Positions 22,901 through 37,900 are shown, counted from the first letter of the stretch. The stretch: 64,000 nucleotides of DNA from G963663495 sp963663495 (GCA_963663495.1 OY760427.1:3100001-3164000); one strand, 5' to 3'. Program-made: numbers and translations. The notes: generated by a model not told the origin, from the sequence alone.

Positions 22901-25900
22901 GAAGCTGCTCCCAGAATACCTCGGCATCCGGCGCCCCGGGGAAGCGGCAAGCCATGCCAATGATTGCAATGCGGTCGTCGCGGCGGACGGCGGGCAAGAC
23001 CCGCACCCGCGGCGTCTCCGGTGCCGCGCCGGCAAACTTACCCGCAAGGTGCTCCGCCAGTCGAACAATGTCGGGATGATCAAACACCGCCGTGTTTGAG
23101 ACAACAAATGCACCCCGGAAGACCTGGTTCAGGCGGTTGCGAAGCTCTACCGCCATCAGCGAGTCCATGCCCAAGTCGAAAAATCCTGCCGTGAGCGATG
23201 GAGCGGTGCGCAGGCGCAAAATCTCCACCACCTGCTCTTGTACGAACCGGATCAGTTCTTCCCGGCGTTCCTCCAGAGCCAATCCCTCTAGCCGCCTCAT
23301 GAGATTGTCCGGAGCGGCGGAAGAGGGATCTTCTTCACGCCCCACCACTTCTGCAAGCCAGGGCGCACGCAGGGAAAGCGCGGACCAGTCTACCCTCGCC
23401 ACCACACTTGCTCCAATATCCTCGCGCACAAGCCGCTCCAAGGCGCGGATGCCCATGTCAGGAGCGATCCATGCTTCGCCCAGGCCAGCGAGCTGCGCGC
23501 CTATGCGATCACGCTGCTCCTCGGCTTTGCCAACGTCCGACCACGCCCCCCACGCAATGGCCTGACCGGGCAGGCCCAGCGCACGACGATGCCTTGCCAA
23601 CTGATCCAGGAAGGCATTAGCCGCCGCGTAGTTGGCCTGCCCACGGTTCCCGACAACGCCTGCCAGGCTGGAGAAAAGGACAAATAGGTCAAGGTCCCGG
23701 TCAAGCGTCGCCCGGTGCAGTCTCCACGCACCCAGCGCCTTCGGTCCAAGCACCCGCTCAAACCGCTCCCAGTCCTGGTTCATCAGCGCCGCATCGGCAA
23801 GCACTCCCACGCTGTGGATTACCCCTGCCAGCGGCGGAAGCTCGGCATCAATCCGCGCAAGCATCCCCGCTACCGCCTCCCCGTCCGTCACATCGGCAAT
23901 CTCCATGCGCACCTCCGCACCGCTCTCCCGAAGCTCCCCAACCACCGCCGCGGCTGCCTCGTCCGGCGGCCGGCGACCGTTCAAAACAATACTTCCGGCT
24001 CCCGCCTCTGCCAGCCAGCGCGCCACCTCCAGTCCAAGCCCCCCAAGGCCTCCTGTAATCAGATAGCTCCGGTCCGCACGCAGTACGATGGCACCAGGCT
24101 CGGGATCTGCCTCCGGCTTGGCCAAGCGTGTCAGCCGGGCTACCAGCCTAGATCCGTCTCGCCTTGCGATGCGCGTCTCCCGGTCAGCGAAGAGCAGCTC
24201 ATCGGCGAGCGCGTCTGCAGATACGGCAGCATTGGGGTCCAGATCCAGCAGGCGCGGCGTCATATCCCCATGCTCCAGATCCACCACACTCGCAAAACCC
24301 CACAAAGAAGCACCCGCGAGTGCGCCGGAGTGCTCCCGGTCCACTACCTGTCCGCCCCTGGTCACAAACCATGTACCGCTCATCGGCGACGCACCCGCGT
24401 CCGACATCCCCTGGACGAGTGCCAGCGCGCCCGCACCCACCGCCTCCAGCTCTGCCTCAAACTCCAGGGGCGAAAGCTGCGCACCATCCTCTCGCATGCC
24501 GCCCAGATACGCCACACCCCGTAGCGGAAGCGCGCCGGATAAGGACTCAAAGAATCTGCGCCACGTCTGCCGGTCACCGCCCGCCGGCCCGTTGATCGCC
24601 TGGCATCCCCGACGATCCAGCTCCTCTGCCAGGTCAGTGCCCAGTGTGCTTCCTCCCGCCAGCACGAACAACCCGCTTTCCGCCACCACCTCCGCTGGCC
24701 CCCGCCCCAGAATCAATAGTGTTCCGGACGGAACCTCAATCTCGGACGTACCCTCAAATCCGGCGTCCGTAAGCGCCTGCCGCCAGACGGGTGGATCCAC
24801 CAGCGCATAGTCGGTGCGATACGCATCCCGGAATCGCCACCATCCGGGCAGCAGTCCGAAGGGAAGGTCTAACCATACCTTCCGGTTGGCTTCCTCAACA
24901 GCCACCAGCACACCCGACGGAGCCAGAAGACGCCGGCAGTGGACGAGCGTCTCGCCCAGATCGCGGGTCGCATGCAGAACATGCGCGGCGATCACAACGT
25001 CGTAGCCGTGAAGCGCGAATCCCTGCTCCGACGGATCCCGTTCGATGTCAAGCGCCCGGAAGCGAAACTTCACACCCCGGTCGGCAAACTCCCGCTCCGC
25101 ATCCGGGAACGAGTCCGCTGCAATATCGGTGAAGGTGTATTCGGTCCGGCCTGCAGGCAGGACCTCCAGAAGGGCGGCTGTCGTCGCACCCGTCCCTGCG
25201 CCTACTTCAATCACCCGCAAAGGACGGCCTTCCGGCAACACGGCGGACGCCGTGCGCACGGCGTCGGCAACCATCCGGTTCACTGCCCGCATGGCGGCCG
25301 ACTCGCGGTACAGGCTCGCCGCTCCCGGCTCGCCGCCAAAGAGCAGCTCCAGCGCATCGGCGCGGCCGCGCAGCACCTCGGCGAGCGCCTCCCCGCTCCG
25401 GCGCAGTACGCCCAGCTCCATAGATCCGACTGCGGCGCCGGTAGACTTCGCAGGTGGTTCCAGCAGGGCGGTCACCTTCCAGCCACCAGCCACCTCCCGG
25501 CCCAGAATTCCCATCTCTTCCAGCACCGACAGCAACCGTCCGAACAGCTGTCCGTGGTCCTCTGTCACCTTGAGGCCGCGCCGAAGCGTGTCCGCCTCAA
25601 AACGGTCTCCCGGTCTCGGATCCCATCCCAGCTCCCGGAATCCCAGGACCAGCTGCCGCCGCGCCTCACGCTCCAGCTCATGCCCCACCGCAGCGAGCGA
25701 CGCCTCGTCCAAGCCCTCCGCCTCAATGTATTTTTCTAACGCTCCCAAGCCGGACACAATCTCCTGCGGTTCGACAAGGAAAGCCGCCTCTCGGAGTCCT
25801 ACCGCCTCTCCCTCGCGCCACACCACCTCGTACAGCGCGTCCTCCACACGGCCACCTGACAGGGCAGCCCGGCTCGCCTTTCTTAGCGCGAAGCCCGTGA

Positions 25901-28900
25901 CGCGCGCCAGCTCCTCGCCCGTCTCCGTGTAAAGCCAGAGGTCTGCTTTGCGCGTCCCCCCTTCCTCGCCGCGGTCAAGCGCATGGCAGAATACACGTTC
26001 CGGCATGGCATCGTACAGCACCATCCGATCCCAACCAATCGGCAGCCAGGCGTCATCAGCTCCTGCCAGCTCCGCGATCCCTCCCAACACCCGGAAACAG
26101 GCATCCAGCAGCGCGGGATGCACGAGCAGGTTTCGGTTTTCCGTACCCGCCGGCAGCACCACCTCGCCCAGTGCCTCGCCCAGTGCCTCACCCGGGCCCG
26201 ACCAGAGCCGGGTCAGACCGCTAAATGCCGGCCCGTACTCAAGCCCTGCAACGCCCAGTGCAATAATTCCCGCTTCCACATCCAGTTCGGCAAACCCCGC
26301 CTGCAACGCGTCAAGGTCTGCCGACTCAGTAGCAACTGCGGCAATGGATGCCCAGCGGCCTTCGGCGTGCGACTCCCACTGCCCCCTGCCATCCTTGCTG
26401 ACGACTTCCCACATGCGGTCCTCACCAAGCACCACCTGGACCAACCGGCCTTCGCCATCCGACAGCACCAGCGGACGCGTGATCGCAGTCTCCTCTATTA
26501 CGACAGGAAAATCGTGATGCGTTTCTCGGAGTGCCTCCGCCACCTGCGCCGCGTAGAGTGCGCCCGGAGCTACCACTTCACCGAACACCTGGTGATCTGC
26601 GAGCCACACAGGATCCCGACTGAGGAGTTGTCTCTCAAAGGAGTGCTCTCCCTTTGAGGAATCCCTCTGCATTCCGAGAAGCGCGTGCCCCTCCGCTAAC
26701 TGCCTTCGCGGAGCGGCGGAGGCCCAGTAGCGCTCCCGCTGGAATGGATACGCCGGCAGCGCTATCCTCCGCCGCTGCTCCCCTACAAACAACCCCGCAA
26801 AGGCCATGTCAAGACCCGCTTCATAGGCATGCGCCACTGCGCTGGCAAAGTCTCCGATCCCGTCGCGGTGCTGGCTCGCAATCATGGCAGGCGCCTCGGC
26901 ATGTGGCCAGGCGAGCGCCGCCATCGGCCCCAAGACGCTGTGCGGCCCGATCTCCAGTATTAGTCCCACCTCCTGGGCCGCTAGCGTCTGTACTGCCCTC
27001 TGGAACTGTACCGGCTCGCGCGCCTGGCGCCGCCAGTATGCCCCGTCGGGCGCGCCCTCCAGCACGCGCCCCGTCACATTGCTTAGCAACCGTACGGCAG
27101 CGTCCGAGGCTTTGGGTGCCGCCGCTTCCAGCTCCGCCAGCACCGGCTCCATCAGCGCGCTGTGGAAGGCGTGGCTCGTCTGGAGCCGGACTACGCGCAA
27201 CCCTTCCTCCTCAAACGATTGCATAAGCGCATCCATGGCGGCCTCCGGCCCGGTAACCACCTGGTGCGTGCCGTTGTCGGCGGCCAGCTCAACGCCCTTC
27301 CCGAGCACATCGCGCACCCGGTCCGACGAAGCGAATACCGCCGCCATCGCGCCGCCATCCGGAAGCGAACCCATCAACGCGCCGCGGCGCGTGGCAAACC
27401 GCATCCCGGCCTCCAAGTCAAAGGCTCCCGCGGCGGCCACCGCCGCAACCTCTCCCACGCTATGCCCGAAGACGATATCAGGCCGCACGCCCACAGTCGC
27501 CCAAAGCGCGGTCAGCCCGCTCTCCAGCGCATAGAGCGCAGGCTGTGTCCATTCGGTACGGTCCAGCCGCTCGGCATCCCCGAACATCACCGTAAGGAGC
27601 GACCTGCCCCGCTCCTCGCGGAACACCTCCTCACACCGGTCCAGCACTGCCTGAAAGACCGGCTCGGTTTCATAGAGCTCCCGGCCCATCCCCGCCCACT
27701 GGCTCCCCTGACCGGTATAGAGAAAAACGACCTTTCCTGTGGTAGGCAATGATACTGCACCCTGCTTCACGACATCCAATTGCTCCTGCAGCGAGTCACG
27801 GTCCGTGAACACGAGCCCGGCGCGGTGCAGGAAGTGGCTCCGTCCGACGCTCGCCGTCCACGCCATGTCGGTAAGCGGTATATCCTCGGAGAGGGCTGCA
27901 CCGTACCGGCCTGCCAGCTGACGTAACGCGTCTTCTGACTTCGCAGACAGCGGCAGCAGTCGGTGATGGCGCACAGCATCAGCCTGCGGCAGGCGGTCAC
28001 CCGAGATGACTGCCGGTAGTGCAGAAAGGCCAATGGGCGGCGGCTCTCGCGCCTCCGCATAGCCCTCAATAATGACATGAGCGTTTGTACCCGAGATTCC
28101 GAAGGAGCTTACCGCGGCCCGCCGTGGCCGCTCCACCTCCGGCCAGGGAGTAGCTTCCGAGGTCACGCGGACAGGAAGGTTCTCCCAGTCCACCCGCGGG
28201 TTCGGCCGCTCAAAATGCAGGTGCCGCGGAATTACTCCCGACCGGATCGCCAGCACTGCCTTGATCAACCCGGCAACGCCTGCCGCAGCCTCCAGGTGGC
28301 CCATATTCGTCTTCACGGATCCGATCAGCAGCGGACGCTCCAGACTCCGACCCCGACCGTACACCGAAGCTGCCGCCTGCACCTCCACCGGATCGCCCAG
28401 CTCGGTCCCCGTACCGTGCGCCTCCAGATAGTCCACCGTGGAGGCCTCCGCCCGCGCCCGCGCCAGCGCCTCCCTGATCACGCGCTCCTGGGCAGGACCG
28501 TTCGGCACCGTCAGGCCGGCGCTCGCACCGTCCTGGTTCACCGCCGATCCAAGTAAGACCGCAAGGATTCGGTCTCCTGCCGCCTCCGCATCCGCGAGAC
28601 GCTTCAGTACAACCATGCCGCACCCCTCGCCCCGCACATAACCATCAGCTGCCGCGTCGAAGGTCTTGCAAAGTCCATCCGCGGCCAGCATGCCGGCATC
28701 GGTCATGAGTCGGGTGGGATCTGATCTCAGGATCGCGTTCACGCCTCCGGCCAGTGCCAGATCCGCCTCGCCCTGCCGGAGCGCCCATGCCGCCTGGTGC
28801 AGCGCGACCAGTGAGGAGGAGCACGCGGTGTCCACCGTAATGGCCGGACCTTCAAGACCAAGCGCAAAGGCGACCCGACCTACGGCTGTTGAGGCGGCAA

Positions 28901-31900
28901 CGCCCGTGGATCTATAGATATTGGTTGACGGGTTGTTCTCCACCCCGGCCGTAATTGCCTGGTAGTCGCTTGCCATGAACCCGCCGTACACCCCTGTCCG
29001 GCTTCCGCGCAGCCCGTCCGGGGCGATCCCCGCATCCTCAAGCGCCGACCAGCTCGTCTCCAGCAGCATCCGCTGTTGAGGATCCATCAGCTCCGCCTCG
29101 ACCGGAGCGATGCGGAAGAAGCCCGCATCAAAGCGATCCAGACCCTCCACATAGGCGCCAAAGGGCCGTGCCTCCTCCGTCTCGGCATCCACAAAGAGCC
29201 CGTCAGGACGCCCCCTCGTAACCAGATTCGCCCCGGAACGAAGCTGCTCCCAGAATGCCTCGGTATCCGGCGCCCCGGGAAAGCGGCAGGCCATGCCCAC
29301 GATCGCTATGCGGTCGTCGCGGCGGACGGCGGGCAAGGCACGCACCCGCGGCGTCTCCGGTGCCGCGTCGGCAAGCTTGCCCGCAAGGTGTTCCGCCAGT
29401 CGGGCGATGTCGGGATGATCAAACACCGCAGTATTTGAGACGACAAATGCTCCGTGAAAAGCCCGATTCAGGCGGTTACGAAGCTCTACCGCCGTCAGCG
29501 AGTCCATGCTCAGTTCGAAGAATCCCTCCGTGGGCGACGGGGCGGTACGGAGCCGCAGAATCTGTACCACCTGCTCTTGTACGAACCGGATCAGTTCTTC
29601 CTGGCGTTCCTCCAAAGAGAGGCTATGGAGTCTGCGCAGCAGATCGTCCGGTTCGGTGGACGATCGGTCTTCGTCGCGCCCCACCAACTCTGCGAGCCAG
29701 GGAGCCCGTACTGGAAGCGCCGACCAGTCCACGAACGCCGCAACGCTCGTCCCGATATCCTCGCGTACGAGCCGCTCCAAAACGCGGGTGCCCATGTCAG
29801 GAGCGATCCACGCTTCGCCCATACCAGCCAACTGCATCGCTACACGATCACGTTGCTCCTCGGCTTTGCCGACGTCCGACCACGCCCCCCACGCAATGGC
29901 CTGACCGGGCAGGCCCAGTGCCCTCCGGTGCCGCGCCAGCTGATCCAGGAATGCATTGGCCGCCGCGTAGTTGGCCTGCCCCCGGTTCCCGACAACACCT
30001 GCCAGACTGGAAAAGAGAACAAACAAATCAAGCTCCCTGTCAAGCGTCGCCCGGTGCAGTCGCCAGGCACCCAGCACCTTCGGCCCAAGCACCCGCTCAA
30101 ACCGCTCCCAGTCCTGGTTTATCAGCGCCGCATCGGCGAGTGCTCCCACACTGTGGATCACTCCCGCCAGCGGCGGAAGCTCGGCATCAATCCGCGCAAG
30201 CATCCCCGCTACCGCCTCCCCGTCCGTCACATCGGCAATCTCCATGCGCACCTCCGCACCGCTCTCCCGGAGCTCCCCAACCACCGCCGCGGCTGCTTCA
30301 CCCGGCTGCCGACGCCCGTTTAGAACAATGGCTCCCGCTCCTGCCTCTGCGAGCCAGCGCGCCACCTCCAGTCCGAGGCCCCCAAGGCCTCCTGTAATCA
30401 GATAGCTCCGGTCCGCACGCAATACAATGGCACCAGCATCGGGAACTGCCTCGTGCTTGGCCAAACGCGTGAGCCGGGCTACCAGCCGAGATCCGCCTCG
30501 CCTTGCGATGCGCGTCTCCCGGTCAGCGAAGAGCAGCTCGTCGGCGAGCGCGTTGGCAGAAGGGTAAGCATTGGGGTCCAGATCCAGCAGGCGCGGCGTC
30601 ATATCCCCATGCTCCAGATCCACCACGCTCGCAAAACCCCACAAAGAGGCGCCCGCCAGTGCGCCGGACCGCTCCCGGTCCACTACCTGTCCGCCCCTGG
30701 TCACAAACCATGTACCGTTTACCGGCAACACGCCCGCGTCCGACATCCCCTGTACCAGCGCCAGCGCGCCCGCGCCCACCGCCTCCAGCTCTGTCTCAAA
30801 CTCCAGGGTCGAAAGCCCCGCGCCGTCCTCCCGGATGCCGCCCAGATACGCCACACCCCGTAGCGGAAGCGCGCCGGATAAGGACTCAAAGAATCTGCGC
30901 CACGTCTGCCGGTCACCGCCCGCCGGCCCGTTGATCGCCTGGCATCCCCGACGATCCAGCTCCTCTGCCAGGTCAGTGCCCAGTGTGCTTCCTCCCGCCA
31001 GCACGAACAACCCGCTTTCCGCCACCACCTCCGATGGACCCTGAGCCAGAATCAATAGTGTTCCGGACGGAACCTCAATCTCGGACGTACCCTCAAATCC
31101 GGCATCCGCGAGCGCCTGCCTCCATACGGCGGGACCCACCAGTGCGTAGTCAGTGCGATACGCATCCCGGAAGCGCCACCAACCGGGCAACAGTCCGAAG
31201 GTAAGGTCTAACCATACCTTCCGGTTGGCTTCCTCAATAGCCACCAGCACACCCGACGGGGCCAGAAGGCGCCGGCAGTGGACGAGCGTCTCGCCCAGAT
31301 CACGGGTAGCATGCAAGACATTCGCGGCGATCACAACGTCGTAGCCGTGAAGCGCGAATCCCTGCTCCGACGGATCCCGTTCGATGTCAAGCGCCCGGAA
31401 GCGAAAGTCCACACCCCGGTCGGCAAACTCCCGCTCCGCATCCGGGAACGAGTCCGTTGAGATGTCGGTGAAGGTGTATTCGGTCCAGCCTGCAGGCAGA
31501 ACCTCCAGGAGGGCGGATGTCATGGCGCCTGTCCCTGCGCCTACTTCGATCACCCGCAGCGGACGGCCTTCCGGCAACGCAGTGGACGCCGTGCGCACGG
31601 CGTCGGCAACCATCCGGTTCACTGCCCGCATGGCGGCCGACTCGCGGTACAGGCTCGCCGCTCCCGGCTCGCCGCCAAAGAGCAGCTCCAGCGCATCGGC
31701 GCGGCCGCGCAGCACCTCGGCGAGCGACTCCCCGCACCGGCGAAGTACGCCCATCTCAGTGGAACCGCCTGCAGCGCCGGTAGACTTCGCAGGTGGTTCC
31801 AGCAGGGCGGTCACCTTCCAGCCACCAGCCACCTCCCGGCCCAGAATTCCCATCTCTTCCAGCACCGACAGCAGCCGATCGAACAACAGCCCGTGATCCT

Positions 31901-34900
31901 CTGTCACCTTGAGACCCCGCCGAAGCGTGTCCGCCTCAAAACGGTCTCCCGAACTGGGCTCCCATCCCAGCTCCCGCAATCCTCGAAGCAGCAGCCGCCG
32001 CGCCTCACGCTCCAGCTCATGCCCCACCGCAGCGAGCGACGCCTCGTCCAAGCCCTCCGCCTCAAGGTATTTTTCTAACGCCCCCAAGCCGGACACAATC
32101 TCCTGCGGTTCGGCAAGGAAAGCCGCCTCTCGGAGTCCTACCGCCTCCCCCTCGCGCCACACCACCTCGTACAGCGCGTCCTCCAAACGGCCACCAGACA
32201 GGACTGCCCGGCTCGCCTTTCTAAGCGCAAAAGCCTGGATGCGCGCCACCTCTTCGCCCGTCTCCGCGTAAAGCCACAAGTCTATCCGACGCGTCCCCCC
32301 TTCTTCGCCGCGGTCGACTGCACGGCAGAATACATGATCCGGCAAGTCGTCGTAAAGAACCAGGCGGTCCCAACCGATCGGCAGCCATGTGCCATCAACT
32401 TCGCCCGGATCCGCAATCCCTCCCATCACCTGGAAACAGGCGTCCAGCAGCGCGGGATGCACAAGAAGGCTGCTGTGATCTGTTCCCTCCGGCAGCAGTA
32501 CCTCACCCAGCGCCTCTCCTGAGCCCGACCAGCACCGAGTCAAACCGCGGAATGCCGGCCCGTATGTGATTCCGGTGGTGTCGGAATCCAGCCTTTCTTC
32601 CACATCCACTTCAGCAAGCCCCCCCAGGAGCGCACCGATGTCTGCCGGCTTAGAAGCTGCTGCGGCAATGGATGCCCAGCGGCCTTCGGCGTGCGATTCC
32701 CACTGCCCCCTGCTATCCCTGCTGACGACTTTCCACATGCGATCCTCGCCAAGCACCACCTGTACCAGCCGGCCTTCGCCATCCGACAACACCAGCGGAC
32801 GCGTGATCGTGGTCTCCTCAATCACGACAGGAAAATCGTTATGCGTTTCTCGAAGCGCCTCCGCCACCTGTGCGGCGTAGAGTGCACCCGGGGCAATCAC
32901 TTGCCCAAACACCCGGTGGTCGGCAAGCCACGCAGGATCCCGACTGAACAGCTGTCTCTCGAACGAGTGCTCACCATCCGGAGAATCCCGCTGTACCCCG
33001 AGAAGTACGTGCCCCTCCGCTGACTGCCTTCGCGGAGCGGCGGAGACCCAGTATCGCTCCCGCTGGAAAGGATACACCGGCAGCGCAATCCGCCGCCGCC
33101 GCTCCCCGGCAAACAGCCCCTCAAAGGCCATGTCCAGACCCGCGTCGTAGGCCCGCGCCACTGCAAGAGCATAGTTCCCAATCCCTCCGCGGCGTTGGCT
33201 CGCAATCACGGCAGGCACCTCGGCATGGGGCCAGGTAAGCGCCGCCATTGACCCCAGAATATCGTGCGGACCGATCTCAAACAAAAGTCCCACATCCAGT
33301 GCCACCAGCGTCTGCACAGCCTTCTGGAACTGTACCGGCTCGCGTGCCTGACGACGCCAGTACGCCCCGTCGGGGACACCCTCCAGCACGCGCCCCGTCA
33401 CATCACTTACCAACCGGACGGACGGGACAGAAGCCGCGGGCACCGCCGCTTCCAGCTCCGCCAGTACCGGCTCCATAAGCGCGCTGTGGAAGGCATGGCT
33501 CGTCCGGAGACGGACCACGCGCAACCCATCGTCCTCAAACGATTGGATAAGCGCATCCATGGCGGCCTCCGGCCCGGTCACCACCTGGTGCGTACCGTTG
33601 TCGGCGGCCAGCTCAACACCCTCCCGGAGCACACCGCGCACCCGGTCCGACGAAGCAAATACCGCCGCCATTGCGCCGCCAACCGGAAGCGATCCCATCA
33701 GCGCGCCGCGGCGCGTGGCAAACCGCATCCCTGCCTCCAAGTCAAAAGCACCCGCGGCGGCGGCCGCGGCAACCTCTCCCACGCTGTGCCCGAATACGAT
33801 ATCAGGCCGCACCCCAACAGTCGCCCAAAGCGCGGTCAGCCCGCTCTCCAGCGCAAAGAGAGCCGGCTGTGTCCATTCGGTACAGTCCAGTAGCCCGGCA
33901 TCCTTAAACATTACCGCGAGGAGCGACCTGCCCCGCTCTTGGCGGAATACCTCTTCGCACCGGTCCAGCACCGCCCGGAAAACCGGCTCGGTTTCATAGA
34001 GCTCCCGACCCATCCCCGCCCACTGGCTCCCCTGACCGGTGTAGAGAAAAGCCACCTTCCCTGTGGTCGGCGTTGATGCTACGCCCTGCTTCACCACCTC
34101 CAGCTGCTCCTGCAGCGAGTCGCGGTCTGTGAACACAAGCCCGGTGCGGTGCAGGAAGTGGCTCCGTCCGATGCTCGCTGTCCACGCCATGTCGGCAAGC
34201 GGTGTATCGTCCGAAAGAATGGCCTCGTACCTGCCGGCCAGCTGTCGTAACGCGTCTTCTGACCTCGCAGACAGCGGTAGCAGTCGGTGCTGGCGGGGCG
34301 CCTCAGCCTGCGGGAGGCGGTCACCCGGAACAAGTACAGATAATACAGAAAGGCCAATGTGCGGCGGCTCGCGCTCCTCCGCATAGCCCTCAATAACAAC
34401 ATGGGCGTTTGTACCCGAAATCCCGAAAGAGCTGACGGCAGCCCGCCGCCGCTCCACCTCCGGCCAGGGAGTAGCCTCCGAAGTCACACGGACCGGAAGC
34501 TCCTCCCAGTCTATTCGCGCGTTCGGGCGCTCGAAATGCAGGTGCCGTGGAATCACCCCAAAACGTATTGCGAGCACTATCTTGATCAGCCCGGCTACGC
34601 CCGCCGCCGCCTCAAGGTGTCCCACATTCGTCTTCACTGATCCGATCAGCAGCGGACGCTCCGGACTCCGACCGCTACCGTACACCGAAGCTGCCGCCTC
34701 CACTTCCACCGGATCGCCCAGCTCGGTCCCCGTACCGTGCGCCTCCAGATAGTCCACCGTGGAGGCCTCCACCCCCGCCCGTGCAAGCGCCTCCCTGATC
34801 ACACGCTCCTGCGCCGGACCGTTCGGCACCGTCAGGCCGGCGCTCGCACCGTCCTGGTTCACCGCCGAACCAAGCAGAATCGCAAGGATCCGGTCTCCCG

Positions 34901-37900
34901 AGGCCTCTGCATCCGCGACACGCTTCAGCACAACCATCCCGCATCCCTCGCCCCGTACGAAGCCGTCAGCTGCCGCATCAAAGGTCTTGCAATGCCCATC
35001 TGCAGCCAGCATCCCGGCGTCGGTCATGAGCCTGGTGGGCTCCGAGCCCAGGATCGCGTTTACCCCTCCCGCCAGTGCCAGATCCGCCTCTCCAGCGCGG
35101 AGCGCCGCCGCCGCCTGGTGCAGCGCAACCAGCGACGAAGAACAGGCGGTATCCACCGTGATGGCCGGACCCTCAAGACCAAGCGCGAAGGCAACCCGGC
35201 CCACGGCTGTTGAGGCGGCGATGCCCGTAGACCTGTAGATACTGGTTGACGGATCGTCCGCTGCCCCGGCAATGACTGCCTGGTAGTCGCTCCCCATGAA
35301 CCCGCCGTACACCCCGGTCCGACTTCCGCGCAGCCCGTCCGGGGCGATCCCCGCATCCTCAAGCGCCGCCCAGCTGGTCTCCAGCAGCATCCGCTGTTGG
35401 GGGTCCAGCAGTTCCGCCTCAACCGGCGCTATCCGGAAAAAACCCGCATCAAAACGGTCCAGACCCTCCACATAGGCACCAAAGGGGCGTGCCTCCTCCG
35501 TCTTGGCGTCCACAAAAAGCCCGTCCGGACGCCCTCTCGTCACCAGATCCGCCCCGGAACAAAGCTGCTCCCAGAACGCCTCGGCATCCGGCGCGCCTGG
35601 GAAGCGGCAAGCTATGCCGACGATTGCAATGCGGTCATCGCGGCGGACGGCGGGCAAAGCACGCACCCGCGCCGTCTTCGGTGCCACAACAGCAAACTTG
35701 CCCGCAAGATGTGCCGCCAGTCGGGCGATATCAGGATGATCAAACACCGCCGTGTTCGAGACGACGAATGCCCCCCGGAACACCCGGTTCAGTCGGTTAC
35801 GGAGCTCTACCGCCATCAGCGAGTCCATCCCCAAGTCGAAAAATCCCGCCGTGGGCAACGGAGCGGAACGCAGGCGCAGTATCTGTACCACCTGCTGCTG
35901 CAGGAACCGGATGAGCTCAGCTTGGCGTTCCTCAGAAGCAAGTCTCCGGAGTCTGCGCAGCAGATCGTCCGGATCGGTGGACGAGCGGTCCTCCTCGCTC
36001 CCCACCACTTCTGCAAGCCAGGGCGCCCGGACCGGAAGCGCTGACCAGTCAATGAACGCCGCTACGCTGTTTCCAATATCCTCACGTATAAGCCACTCCA
36101 AGGCGCGGATGCCCTGCTCAGGAACAATCCACTGATCAACAAACTGATCCTGGATGCGATCGCGCTGCTCTTCGGCTTCCCCTGTACCCGACCACGCTCC
36201 CCACGCAATGGCCTGACCGGGCAGGCCCAAGGCCCGCCGGTGCCTGGCCAGCTGGTCCAGGAAGGCGTTGGCCGCCGCATGATTCGCCTGCCCCGGACTC
36301 CCGATAACACCCACCAGGCTGGAAAAGAGAACAAACAAATCAAGCTCCCTGTCAAGTGTCGCCCGGTGCAGTCGCCATGCCCCCAGCGCCTTCGGCGCGA
36401 GCACCCGCTCGAACCGCTCCCAGTCCTGGTTTATTAGTGCCGCGTCGGAAAGCGTCCCCACGCTGTGAATCACGCCTGCCAGCGGCGGAAGCTCGGCGTC
36501 AATGCGCGCAAGCATCCCCTCCACCGCTTCTTCGTCCGTTACGTCGGCGATCTCAATGTGCAGCTCCGCAACGCTCTCCCGGAGCTCCGCAACCACCGCC
36601 GCGGCTGCCTCGTCTGGCGCCCGGCGACCGTTCAGAACAATGCTTCCGGCTCCTGCCTCTGCGAGCCAGCGCGCTACCTCCAGGCCAAGGCCGCCCAGTC
36701 CTCCCGTGATCAGATAGCTCCGGTCCGCGCGCAGCCGGACCTCACCGGCACCCGACGGTTCCTCCCGCCTGGTCAATCGCGTCAGCCGGGCTACCAGCCG
36801 GTCTCCGCCGCGCCAGGCGATGCGGGTCTCCCGGTCAGGGAAAAGCAGCTCGTCGGCAAGCGTGCCGGCGGACGGGGGAGTTTCGGGATCCAGATCCAGC
36901 AGACGCGGTGTCAGATCCCCCTGCTCAAAATCCATCACACTCGCCAAGCCCCACAAAGAAGCGCCAGCGAGTGTGCCAGGGCGCTCCCTGTCCACCACCT
37001 GTCCACCGCGGGTCACAAACCATGTACCGCTCGTGGGCAACACGCCCGCGTCTGACATACCCTGTACTACTGCCAGCGCACCCGCGCCCACCGCCTCCAG
37101 CTCCGCCTCAAATTCCAGGGTCGAAAGCCCTGCACCATCCTCCCGGACTCCACCCAAGTACGCCACGCTGCGCAGCGACTGCATGCCGGGTAGTGATTCA
37201 AAGAACCTGCGCCACGCCTGTCTGCCCCCCTCAGCGGGTCCCAGGGCCGCCTGGCATCCCCGGCGATCCAGCTCCTCTGCCAGGTCAGTGCCCAGTGTGC
37301 TTCCTCCCGCCAGCACGAACAACCCGCTTTCCGCCACCACCTCCGATGGACCCTGAGCCAGAATCAATAGTGTTCCAGACGGAACCTCAATCTCGGACGT
37401 ACCCTCAAATCCGGCGTCCGTAAGCGCCTGCCGCCAGACGGGTGGATCCACCAGCGCATAGTCGGTACGATACGCATCCTGAAATCGCCACCAACCGGGC
37501 AGCAGTCCGAAGGTCACATCCAACCATACCTTGCGATTGGCTTCCTCTATGGCCACCAGCAAGCCCGACGGAGCAAGAAGGCGCCGGCAGTAGGCAAGTG
37601 CCGCGCCCAAGTCGCGGGAAGCGTGCAGGACATTCGCGGCAATCACAATGTCGTAGCCGTGGAGCGCGAACCCCTGATCCGACGGATCCCGTTCGATGTC
37701 AAGCGCCCGGAAGCCAACATCCACGCCCCGATCGCCGAACTCCCGCTCCGCGTCCGGGAAGAAGGCGGACGAAATGTCGGTGAAGGTGTATTCCGTCCGA
37801 CCTGCCGGCAGGACCTCCAGAAGGGCAGATGTCGTCGCGCCCGTCCCTGCACCGATCTCAATCACCCGCAGCGGACGGCCTTCCGGCAACGCAGTGGACG

